From Aeromicrobium terrae (lineage in GTDB: Bacteria > Actinomycetota > Actinomycetes > Propionibacteriales > Nocardioidaceae), in NCBI RefSeq assembly GCF_008039565.1, contig NZ_VDUX01000006.1, forward strand, positions 1-64,000: a stretch of 64,000 nucleotides of DNA, in the 5' to 3' direction. Within the stretch, counting starts at the first letter, position 1. Each line of letters begins with the position of its first letter. Below, in pieces: positions 1 through 8,422 of the stretch. A program made the position numbers and the translations under genes. Below the pieces are notes generated by a model, which was not told the origin of the DNA, made no database searches, and was given only the letters and a program-made list of their open reading frames with translations.

Positions 1-86
1 TGACTCCAGCGCGACCAGCTCACAGCCCACAACTGGCTCTTCGGAAAAGCCTCTTCCCGGACCCGCCACAACCCAGCCTAAGCCCG

Positions 87-137
87 CGCTCCCGGCCGCC
101 TCTTGACACAGAAGGGAGCCATGAGCGAGCGTTTCGG
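87..137. repeat. Structured cassette-boundary repeat, site A
   Basis: Leftmost of eight copies of a core reading (G)CGGCATGAGCGGACG on the plus strand; here the core is GCCATGAGCGAGCGTTT. Upstream bases pair with it: CGCTC (87-91) with GAGCG (123-127), GGC (94-96) with GCC (118-120), and CCTCTT (99-104) with AGAAGG (110-115, one mismatch). The result is a long stem with symmetric internal loops. It ends a few bases before the stop codon of the minus-strand gene at 140-391. Confidence 0.75.
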
Positions 138-139
138 CG

Positions 140-391
140 TCACCCGTGGCCGTGTCGACGACCGATTCGATATCCGGCGACTCCTGCGCCGATAACCGCC
201 GAAACCGCCACGAGGGCCCATCCCACCATCTCCTCGTCGCTGAGGAACCTCCCGCCCGTGAAGGAGAGCGGATCGTCGGACAGGGGCGCGTAGGCGAACC
301 AGCTAGGGCTGCCGTCCCAGACGAGGACGAGCAGAAGTCCGGCGACCAATCCAGCAACTGCAACGAGGATCAAGACTCTCGGCGCCGTCAT
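140..391 (-). CDS. Cassette ORF a: small two-helix membrane protein
   Basis: This 83-residue protein has two hydrophobic stretches, about residues 6-25 and 58-76, joined by a soluble loop, and it ends in a basic tail (YRIGRRHGHG). I recognise no family. The ATG at 391 follows a -10-like GACAGT at 398-403, read on the minus strand, with six bases between, so it could be leaderless. The gene lies between structured repeats A and B and its stop is three bases from site A. The flanking sequence is visibly less GC-rich than the housekeeping genes to the right. Function unknown; membrane location is inferred from hydrophobicity only. Confidence 0.6.
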   Translation of the reverse strand: MTAPRVLILVAVAGLVAGLLLVLVWDGSPSWFAYAPLSDDPLSFTGGRFLSDEEMVGWALVAVSAVIGAGVAGYRIGRRHGHG

Positions 392-418
392 GCGTGCACT
401 GTCTCAGATTTGCCGAGA

Positions 419-455
419 CCCATCAGCCGGTTCGCGGCATGAGCGGGCGCTTCTT
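419..455. repeat. Structured cassette-boundary repeat, site B
   Basis: Core CGCGGCATGAGCGGGCGCTTC with ATGAGCG at 439-445. The left arm pairs as CCC (419-421)/GGG (445-447), TCA (423-425)/TGA (440-442) and GCCG (426-429)/CGGC (435-438). The stem is interrupted by single unpaired bases such as A439. It lies between the stop of the gene at 472-975 and the start of the gene at 391. Confidence 0.75.
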
Positions 456-471
456 GATCTGCTGCAGATCT

Positions 472-975
472 TTAGCCGGAACTCGCCCTTAGCGGTGGCA
501 CGTCGGTCTCATTCAGCGATCGCAAGTGGTCACGGATCTTATCAGCGATGGCACCCCGGTTACCGAGGTTCTCATCCCACTCCCGCAACAAGGCGTACAG
601 CTCGTCTCCACGCGCCGGCTCCCATAGATCGGGCACGTCGCTGACGATCTCGAGGACGTATTGAGCAGACGCGTATGGCGCATGAGTTTCATCCATACGG
701 TCCACGGCCCACCAGATCCCCTCCCAGTAGCCTCTCCACGGCTCGTACTCCCATGGGAAGTCACTTCCAGTCATCGGATGACCGAGTTCGGCTACAACCT
801 CGGGTAGGAGCTGGCGAGCCTCCATCGCGTCTCGTCGAGTCAAACCGGCAAGCTCCCGAAGAAGCGGCGAGTCGTAACCGTCGGCTAACCAATGAGCTGC
901 CAGGGCGGGCAGCTCATCATCACGAACGACTCGCCCGTGACTGATCTGCTCCGGTGATATCGACCCATTGACCAC
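472..975 (-). CDS. Cassette ORF b: acidic soluble protein of unknown function
   Basis: This 167-residue soluble protein is rich in Trp, Asp and Glu (for example WEYEPWRGYWEGIWWAVDRMDE near the middle), with a helical C-terminal half (ELYALLREWDENLGNRGAIADKI). It has no signal peptide or membrane segment and I recognise no family. The start is a GTG at 975 preceded six bases upstream by GAGGAT, which could serve as a -10 element or a ribosome site. The TAA stop lies just right of structured repeat B, and repeat C lies upstream. It is one of six unrelated ORFs in the same orientation, each with its own flanking repeat. Confidence 0.6.
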   Translation of the reverse strand: MVNGSISPEQISHGRVVRDDELPALAAHWLADGYDSPLLRELAGLTRRDAMEARQLLPEVVAELGHPMTGSDFPWEYEPWRGYWEGIWWAVDRMDETHAPYASAQYVLEIVSDVPDLWEPARGDELYALLREWDENLGNRGAIADKIRDHLRSLNETDVPPLRASSG

Positions 976-1031
976 GGTCCGATCCTCACACGAACGCAGC
1001 GTTCAGCTCGGACACTTGGCTGGACCATCTG

Positions 1032-1075
1032 GCACAGCGCTACTCGCCGCGTCGCGGCATGAGCGTGCACTTCAA
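1032..1075. repeat. Structured cassette-boundary repeat, site C
   Basis: Core CGCGGCATGAGCGTGCACTTC with ATGAGCG at 1059-1065. The pairing is strong: GCA (1032-1034)/TGC (1066-1068), CGCT (1038-1041)/AGCG (1062-1065), and GCCGCG (1046-1051)/CGCGGC (1053-1058). An unpaired CAG sits on the left arm. The next repeat is only 133 bases away and no convincing ORF lies between them. Confidence 0.78.
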
Positions 1076-1156
1076 GCCGGTACCTGCAGGCTGTGCTCAG
1101 ACCTTCGAGGCAGAACTCTGGCGGTCCCGTGGATCACCACATGAGGACGCGCATCA
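1076..1156. other. Cassette interval without a gene
   Basis: The interval between structured repeats C and D is too short for a normal gene, and I see no ORF with a credible start in the direction shared by the neighbouring cassette genes. It may be an ORF-less cassette, a deletion remnant, or a small regulatory unit. The wider gap without a called gene runs from 976 to 1255 and otherwise holds only the two repeats. Confidence 0.4.
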
Positions 1157-1205
1157 GGTTCGTCAAGCTTGAGCTTCTTGATTACCCCGGCATGAGCGGA
1201 CCGAT
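1157..1205. repeat. Structured cassette-boundary repeat, site D (diverged)
   Basis: Core CCGGCATGAGCGGACCGATC with ATGAGCG at 1192-1198. GGTTCG (1157-1162) can pair with CGGACC (1197-1202) with one G-T wobble, enclosing the palindrome TCAAGCTTGA (1163-1172). This is the weakest of the eight sites outside the core. Confidence 0.6.
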
Positions 1206-1255
1206 CGATGGATCGATTTCGACGACTGCACCGATCGTGCCGATGGGGATTCCAT

Positions 1256-1486
1256 TCAGCTGCGCACCAGCCAGGCCACGAACAACACCAGAACTGTCAC
1301 CCCAAACGTCAGCACCCTCAACTTGATCCTCCGAGCCCATCGCTCACGGTCAGTAAACGGGCGACCGCGCTTCTTCTCAACCCGCCGACTCCACCAGACC
1401 CACACCACTGCGCCCGGCACCACGACCAGCCAGAATCGCCAGTCCGTCAGGGCGTCGGTCTTCGAGGACCCGTCGGCCAACAGCAT
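1256..1486 (-). CDS. Cassette ORF c: small two-helix membrane protein
   Basis: This 76-residue protein has hydrophobic helices at about residues 16-33 (WLVVVPGAVVWVWW) and 57-74 (TFGVTVLVLFVAWLV), separated by a strongly basic loop (RRVEKKRGRPFTDRERWARRIK). The topology suggests a small inner-membrane protein with a cytoplasmic basic loop. The ATG at 1486 follows a TAGCGT hexamer (minus strand, 1493-1498) by six bases, so it probably carries its own leaderless promoter. No family is recognised. It is flanked by structured repeats D and E, like the other ORFs of this block. Confidence 0.6.
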   Translation of the reverse strand: MLLADGSSKTDALTDWRFWLVVVPGAVVWVWWSRRVEKKRGRPFTDRERWARRIKLRVLTFGVTVLVLFVAWLVRS

Positions 1487-1524
1487 GACCCGACGCTAGG
1501 ACTCGCTATCGGACTTCGCTACTG

Positions 1525-1574
1525 CAGACGCACGAGCGACAAGGACCGAATCGCGGCATGAGCGGACGTTCTGG
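1525..1574. repeat. Structured cassette-boundary repeat, site E
   Basis: Core CGCGGCATGAGCGGACGTTCTGG with ATGAGCG at 1558-1564. CAGA (1525-1528) pairs with TCTG (1570-1573), CG (1529-1530) with CG (1567-1568) leaving T1569 unpaired, and CG (1533-1534) with CG (1563-1564). An extrahelical base of this kind is typical of integron attC sites. It lies 12 bases beyond the stop of the gene at 1586-1936. Confidence 0.72.
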
Positions 1575-1585
1575 AACACGCGCTT

Positions 1586-1936
1586 CTAGGCAGGCTGGTC
1601 CGGAAACCAGGCCCGTACGGAGTCTCTGTCGACGGTTCGCATCGTGTAGGTCCGGGTGCCGTTCTGGTCAGTGATTTCATGTTCTTCGCCGTCCTGGTTG
1701 AACCAGAAGTCTGAGCCGTCCGCCCATGACACTTCGTAGTCGTAGTGCATCTCTGCGTCTGCGGCCGAGGGGCCATGGACGAAATCAGCCTGGATCCACT
1801 GCTCGTCTTGCCAACGCCCGAGCGAACGGGCCGCGATTCGTTCGCGCCAGGTGTTGGCAACTTTGATCGTGACAGGGTGGACCCACGCTGCACCGACTGG
1901 GCGGGAATCATGCATCAGTAGGTAGAAGCACTCCAT
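1586..1936 (-). CDS. Cassette ORF d: small soluble protein of unknown function
   Basis: This is about 116 residues from the ATG at 1936. The frame stays open further upstream, but that extension crosses structured repeat F into the neighbouring cassette, so it is unlikely to be translated. The protein is acidic and aromatic (HYDYEVSWADGSDFWFNQDGEEHEIT) and looks like a small beta-rich domain with alternating charged and hydrophobic residues. There is no signal peptide and no recognised family. A perfect 12-bp palindrome, GAGGACGTCCTC (1958-1969), lies just upstream and may be regulatory. The start is uncertain because no clear ribosome site or -10 hexamer precedes it. Confidence 0.5.
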   Translation of the reverse strand: MECFYLLMHDSRPVGAAWVHPVTIKVANTWRERIAARSLGRWQDEQWIQADFVHGPSAADAEMHYDYEVSWADGSDFWFNQDGEEHEITDQNGTRTYTMRTVDRDSVRAWFPDQPA

Positions 1937-1978
1937 GGTGTAGCCATGGTGCCCGTAGAGGACGTCCTCTGACCCGAC

Positions 1979-2023
1979 AAGTGCAATAGCTCCGCGCCAT
2001 ACGCGGCATGAGCGGACACTTAA
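1979..2023. repeat. Structured cassette-boundary repeat, site F
   Basis: Core CGCGGCATGAGCGGACACTTA with ATGAGCG at 2008-2014. AAGTG (1979-1983) pairs with CACTT (2017-2021), and TCCGC (1991-1995) with GCGGA (2012-2016). Seven unpaired bases lie on the left arm. The conserved right half and the left half therefore match each other, not only the other copies. Confidence 0.76.
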
Positions 2024-2051
2024 AGTCCGGCGAGCAGACGACGGTGAGCGG

Positions 2052-2576
2052 TTACGCCTCACCTCTCGCGATCGATATCGCTCGTCGAACTGCGGACTCC
2101 GCCTCCGCTGCTGAGTAGGAGCCCCAGAGCACAATCTGCGGAAGAACTCGGCGGAATCGCGCTTCACGCAACGTCACGATTCCGGTGGGCCATGCAGGCG
2201 GCGGTGTTGTCGTCGCAATGATGGACCACGCGTTCATTTGGTCCTCAATGTCGAACTCGACGATGTCGGCTACTGGAACAGCAGCCAGGGTGCGACCGCC
2301 GCGTCTCACTTCGAGATTGGTGGTGGTCACGACGTACTCGTTCCGCGATGTGACTGCAAGCCACCAAACGCCCCACGCGAGCCCATATGCGAGGGCGAGT
2401 GCGACGGCGATGAGGCCGACGATCGGAAGATCGTTCATTTCCGCCTCGCCGGCTGCTACAGCGCAAAGTAGGAGCGGGGTTGCAAGCACAGCCATTGCGC
2501 ACGACGCCAGCGCGGCGAAGTACCACCACGAGCTCCTCTCACCCCGGACCCGAACGATTTCCGCCGTCGGCGACAT
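2052..2576 (-). CDS. Cassette ORF e: two-helix membrane protein with soluble C-terminal domain
   Basis: This is about 174 residues from the ATG at 2576. The frame is open to a GTG at 2738, so a longer N-terminus is possible. There are two membrane helices, about residues 18-42 and 50-73, followed by a roughly 95-residue domain. That domain begins NEYVVTTTNLEVRRGGRTLAAVPVADIVEF, a pattern like bacterial PH-type domains with a YxVTxxxLxVR strand. The family resemblance is an inference. It would place the domain on the cytoplasmic face of the membrane. The gene lies between structured repeats F and G, the widest interval in the array (801 bases between cores). Confidence 0.5.
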   Translation of the reverse strand: MSPTAEIVRVRGERSSWWYFAALASCAMAVLATPLLLCAVAAGEAEMNDLPIVGLIAVALALAYGLAWGVWWLAVTSRNEYVVTTTNLEVRRGGRTLAAVPVADIVEFDIEDQMNAWSIIATTTPPPAWPTGIVTLREARFRRVLPQIVLWGSYSAAEAESAVRRAISIARGEA

Positions 2577-2737
2577 CCAGTTCTGGGAGGCCCTGCCGTA
2601 TTCCACGGTGCGCGCACCGGTTGGACCGGAGGTCTTGTTGACAGTAGGCGAGACATCCTTGCGATGACGACGCGAGCCACCGGCGACCTTCACCATCCAT
2701 GCGGGCGGACGAATCGGCGACATGCGCCATCGTTGCA

Positions 2738-2826
2738 CTAGCGCTCAGTCGGGAATCGGGAATGACGCGGATTCACGGTTGAGCAGATGGGGACGACCGT
2801 TGTGCGGCATGAGCGAGCGTTTAGGG
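2738..2826. repeat. Structured cassette-boundary repeat, site G (long form)
   Basis: Core TGCGGCATGAGCGAGCGTTTAG with ATGAGCG at 2809-2815. The left arm CGCTCA (2742-2747) pairs with TGAGCG (2810-2815) across about 60 bases. That interior holds two further hairpins: GAATC with GATTC, and ACGGT with ACCGT. The TAA stop of the gene at 2821-3231 lies inside the right end of the site. Confidence 0.68.
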
Positions 2827-3231
2827 AGAACGTGGCGGCGGCTGACTCATTCTCCTGCCGATTCGCCATGTGCCGTCCGCGGCGTGAATGGCAAGCGTCG
2901 TGCGTACGCCGAAAATGCCTCGACGGCTTTCAATCTCGTAGTCGTTCGAGAGATAGGCAACCACTACGCGGGCCAGGCGCTCGAGTGCTTGCCGGACATC
3001 GTCTCCGTCGTCGCTCGCGGTGATAAGGAAGGTGCTTCGATGAGGAACCGCGAAGCGGGCTTCTTGCCACTCCGGTGAGGTGAGCAGATAGCCAACCAGC
3101 CCGTCTGAGCCTTCAAGTCGCGCGTGCGCGGACCAGCCTGGCGACTCCAACCAATCGACCTGGATCTCCTCCGCGACCGTGTTCCCGATCACCTGCTCCA
3201 GAAGGGTCCGTCGATCGTCGTCCGAGAGCAT
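2821..3231 (-). CDS. Cassette ORF f: soluble protein of unknown function
   Basis: This is a 136-residue protein starting MLSDDDRRTLLEQVIGNTVA, acidic at its N-terminus and basic at its C-terminus (GTWRIGRRMSQPPPRSP). It looks like a small alpha/beta domain, with no signal peptide or membrane helix and no recognised family. The frame stays open far upstream on this strand, but only because it runs antisense through the DUF222/HNH gene. The ATG at 3231 is the first one inside the cassette, and a -10-like CATCCT lies six bases before it. It is the first cassette gene next to the HNH gene, between repeats G and H. Confidence 0.55.
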   Translation of the reverse strand: MLSDDDRRTLLEQVIGNTVAEEIQVDWLESPGWSAHARLEGSDGLVGYLLTSPEWQEARFAVPHRSTFLITASDDGDDVRQALERLARVVVAYLSNDYEIESRRGIFGVRTTLAIHAADGTWRIGRRMSQPPPRSP

Positions 3232-3263
3232 GAGTTGAGGATGCCAGGTGCTTGCGAGCGTTT

Positions 3264-3292
3264 TCCGCTCATCGGCATGAGCGGACGGTTTT
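3264..3292. repeat. Structured cassette-boundary repeat, site H (perfect palindrome)
   Basis: Here the core sits in a perfect 9-bp inverted repeat: TCCGCTCAT (3264-3272), loop CGGC, then ATGAGCGGA (3277-3285). The sequence continues CGGTTTTCGGG. It is the last copy before the promoter of the divergently transcribed DUF222/HNH gene, so it holds the position an attI site would have in an integron. Confidence 0.78.
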
Positions 3293-3319
3293 CGGGTTCT
3301 CCACAGCACGGCTGGCGGC

Positions 3320-3365
3320 TCTAGTGGGTGTCGGTCGATGCCACTAGAATCGTATGTATGTTCGA
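3320..3365 (+). promoter_or_regulatory. Promoter with LexA/SOS-box-like operator
   Basis: A TAGAAT hexamer (3345-3350) lies seven bases before the ATG at 3358. Overlapping both is TCGTATGTATGTTCGA (3350-3365), which matches the actinobacterial SOS box TCGAAC-N4-GTTCGA at ten of twelve specified bases, with a perfect right half. An 8-bp inverted repeat, TCTAGTGG (3320-3327) with CCACTAGA (3341-3348), lies across the spacer. Some mycobacterial 13E12 genes are known to carry LexA boxes, which agrees with this reading. Confidence 0.65.
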
Positions 3366-4581
3366 GGACGTTCCTGCAGGTCAGGTCCTGGATGCGGTGG
3401 CTTGTCATGCGTTCAGCGATCCGCTGGAGCGCGCCGGTCAGCGGCTGGACGGAATCCGGGCGCTGGACCGACTGATCCGGGCCGCGCAAGCGGCACAGGC
3501 GGAGCTCATCGTCGACTTCTACGAAGACCCGCAGGCGCTGCACATGTCCGGCGGCAGCGACATGACCACGGCCACGATCGCCGAGATCAGCCTGGCCCGG
3601 AACATCTCCCCCGGCGCCGCCGGCAACCAGTTCGGATTTGCCCTCGGCCTGTCCCGCCTCCCTTCCGTCCACGCCGCGCTGAGAGACGGCGTGATCAGCG
3701 AACCCACCGCCAAAGCGGTGGTGAACGAGACCGTCGCCCTCGACGGCGACGCTCTGGTGTTGTTCGACGGCGAGATCACCGATCGCCTCACCGGCCTGAC
3801 CCCCGGCCGAGCACGACTGTTGGCCAGGCGCCTGGTCATCGCGATCGACGCCGAGGCCGCCCGCCGGCGTGAAGAACGCAACCGCGCCGACCAGCGCGTC
3901 AGCCTGATGCCCGAGCTCGACGGCGTCGCTGTTCTGCAGGTCCGCGGACCCGCAGAACAGCTCGTCGCCGCCCACAAGACGTTGGAGTCCTGGGCCCTGG
4001 GGCTCCGCTCGACCGGCGACGAACGACCAGTCGGCACGATCATGGTCCAAACCCTCGTCGAACGCCTCACCGGCCGCACCCACGTCGACGACCTCGACGT
4101 CGAGATCGGTGTCGTCGTCGGCGCCGAGACCCTCGTCGGCGCCGACCACCAGCCCGCCGAGATCGACGGCTACGGCCCCATCTCCCCCGACCTCGCCGAC
4201 ACCATCATCAGCCGCGCCCACCGCGCCTTCTACCGCCGCCTCATCACCGACCCCCTCGACCACACCCTGGTCGGCCGCGACCCACGACGCCGCCGGTTCG
4301 ACGGACCCCTCGCCGGCTACCTCAAAGCCCGCGACCGCAGATGCCGACAGCCCGGCTGCGACTGCCGCATCCGCGACCTCGACCACATCCGCGACCACCA
4401 ACACGGCGGACCCACCGCCCCCGACAACGGCCAAGGCCTCTGCCGCCGATCCCACACCTTCAAACACCTCCCCGGCTGGAACGTCACCCGAGCCAAGAAC
4501 GGCGACCTCCGCTGGCGCACCGCCGCCGGACGCACCTACACCTCCACCACCCCGCCCTACCTGGTCCGGTCACGAACGTGA
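3358..4581 (+). CDS. DUF222 / 13E12-repeat-family HNH endonuclease
   Basis: A 407-residue protein with an N-terminal DUF222 helical region (about residues 5-270) and a C-terminal HNH nuclease domain (about 320-375). The nuclease shows CRQPGCDCRIRDLDHI followed by DHQHGGPTAPDNGQGLCRRSHTFKH, giving the expected Cys pairs and His-Asn-His residues. The family is abundant in Actinobacteria, usually multicopy, and its biological role is not established. I chose the ATG at 3358 because the -10 hexamer and SOS box abut it; a GTG at 3328 would add ten residues. The gene is transcribed away from the cassette array at 1-3300, the position an integrase holds in an integron. Late codons are almost all C-ending. 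Confidence 0.85.
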   Translation: MFEDVPAGQVLDAVACHAFSDPLERAGQRLDGIRALDRLIRAAQAAQAELIVDFYEDPQALHMSGGSDMTTATIAEISLARNISPGAAGNQFGFALGLSRLPSVHAALRDGVISEPTAKAVVNETVALDGDALVLFDGEITDRLTGLTPGRARLLARRLVIAIDAEAARRREERNRADQRVSLMPELDGVAVLQVRGPAEQLVAAHKTLESWALGLRSTGDERPVGTIMVQTLVERLTGRTHVDDLDVEIGVVVGAETLVGADHQPAEIDGYGPISPDLADTIISRAHRAFYRRLITDPLDHTLVGRDPRRRRFDGPLAGYLKARDRRCRQPGCDCRIRDLDHIRDHQHGGPTAPDNGQGLCRRSHTFKHLPGWNVTRAKNGDLRWRTAAGRTYTSTTPPYLVRSRT

Positions 4582-4595
4582 GTCCACGTCGATAG

Positions 4596-7303
<2,708 letters not shown>

Positions 7304-7312
7304 ACCCCGCGG

Positions 7313-7774
7313 TCAGGGCGTGTCGCAGCCGAACGCGCCTCCGCTCGTGCTGTTCTTGCCGGTCCAGCTCGTGAGCGTGCACACGGCGTACCCGATCGCC
7401 ACGGGCGTCGTCGCCACGAGTGTCGACTTGTACGAGTACGAGCCGCTGACCGACGTCGCCGCGGCGAACTCCAGGCCGTAGGAGCTGTACAGACCGCACA
7501 GGGCGTCGGTGTGGGTCACGTTCTTGCCCGCGGCGTAGCTCACCGGTCGGGTGTGCAGCGTGAGCCGGCCGCGGAGTGTGCCCGCGGCGTAGTTCACGCT
7601 CGTCACGGTGAAGCGACACTGCGTCTTGACCACGCCGTCGGAGGTGTTCACCTCGCGCCGGGGCGGCACCGGTGCCGACTCGGCCGGCGTCAGGGCCACC
7701 AGTCCGGACGTGATGGCGATGGCACCGGCGAGCCCCGACGCGATGCGCAGTCCGCGCCTCGATCCGCGGCTCAC
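7313..7774 (-). CDS. Secreted protein of unknown function, paralogue 1
   Basis: A 153-residue protein with a basic N-terminus and a hydrophobic signal segment (about residues 11-30), ending near AESAP, so it is probably exported. The mature part begins TQCRFTVTSVNYAAGTLRGRL, almost the same as the upstream neighbour, and the two are tandem duplicates. Four Cys residues in the mature part could form disulfides. No known family is recognised. The GTG start at 7774 overlaps the stop of the upstream copy (GTGA), so the pair is translationally coupled. It converges on serA with nine bases between stops. Confidence 0.7.
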   Translation of the reverse strand: MSRGSRRGLRIASGLAGAIAITSGLVALTPAESAPVPPRREVNTSDGVVKTQCRFTVTSVNYAAGTLRGRLTLHTRPVSYAAGKNVTHTDALCGLYSSYGLEFAAATSVSGSYSYKSTLVATTPVAIGYAVCTLTSWTGKNSTSGGAFGCDTP

Positions 7775-8229
7775 GGGAGTGAGTTCCCGTAGAGGATGCC
7801 GGTCGTCCCGTTGCGCAGCGTGTACGCCGCGACCGCCACCACGTCATAGGAGAAGTGGAACGGGAGCGTGAAGAGCTCGGTCTCGTACGTGTACGGACCG
7901 TTGGCCTCGTCGTAGACGAAGGCGAGGGCCGGACCGACCAGGCCGCCGGCGAACAACGTGCAGGACGTGGCCACGTGGGCGTTGCGGAAGCCGCCGTACC
8001 CGTAGCCGTTGGTCTGGGTCGTCAGTCGGGCCCGGAGGGTGCCGGCGGCGAGGTTGACCGACGTCACCGTGAATCGGCACTGGGTTCGCGTGTACTGGTC
8101 CTTGGCGATAGCCACCTTGGGATCAGGCTTGGTCACGGCTTCTGCCGGGGCGGCGAGGGCGACCGAGCCGAGGCCGGCCACCATGAGACCGGCGAGGGCG
8201 ACTCGCCAGCCAGTCTTGGAGGGTTTCAT
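7771..8229 (-). CDS. Secreted protein of unknown function, paralogue 2
   Basis: A 152-residue protein with a clear signal peptide (MKPSKTGWRVALAGLMVAGLGSV..., probable cleavage after AEA near residue 30). The mature region contains TQCRFTVTSVNLAAGTLRARL, shared with the downstream paralogue, then diverges into a Gly/Tyr-rich and aromatic beta-type region. The start at 8229 is supported by a good ribosome site, AAGGAG, five bases upstream on the minus strand; a longer start at 8256 lacks one. It is the first gene of a two-gene unit. The 190-base gap upstream separates it from the divergent gene at 8423. Function unknown. Confidence 0.7.
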   Translation of the reverse strand: MKPSKTGWRVALAGLMVAGLGSVALAAPAEAVTKPDPKVAIAKDQYTRTQCRFTVTSVNLAAGTLRARLTTQTNGYGYGGFRNAHVATSCTLFAGGLVGPALAFVYDEANGPYTYETELFTLPFHFSYDVVAVAAYTLRNGTTGILYGNSLP

Positions 8230-8395
8230 CGATGCTCCTTGGGAGGGAGCCGGCACCTGGGCACCGGCAGGAGGATGGGACGTACCTACGAGTCGACAGT
8301 TGCCGGATGAAACAAGTGGGAGTGGGCTATCGATTCATGTCTATTCAAACGACCTGACCCCACGCGTGTCATGGCCCTTTCAGGTGATCTGCGAC

Positions 8396-8416
8396 CTAGT
8401 CCCAACGGACTAGTCT
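8396..8416 (+). promoter_or_regulatory. Leaderless promoter with overlapping palindromic operator
   Basis: TAGTCT (8411-8416) is followed by six bases and the ATG at 8423. A perfect 7-bp inverted repeat, CTAGTCC (8396-8402), CAAC, GGACTAG (8407-8413), overlaps the hexamer. A repressor bound there would block the promoter directly. Confidence 0.55.
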
Positions 8417-8422
8417 CGGGCC

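Noticed and set aside
1..81. A short open frame ending TAA at 79-81 (translated QRDQLTAHNWLFGKASS...)
   Set aside because: An in-frame stop lies at positions 1-3 and there is no start codon, so it is not a gene fragment I can support. The stretch may be the tail of another cassette; I see nothing else in it.
87..3292. CRISPR array
   Set aside because: Repeat spacing varies from 133 to 801 bases and the intervals hold ORFs; no cas genes are present.
2821..4467. A 548-residue open frame on the minus strand running through the HNH gene
   Set aside because: The upper part is antisense to the clear DUF222/HNH gene and has GC-skewed composition of a shadow frame. Only the last 136 residues inside the cassette interval (2821-3231) were kept.
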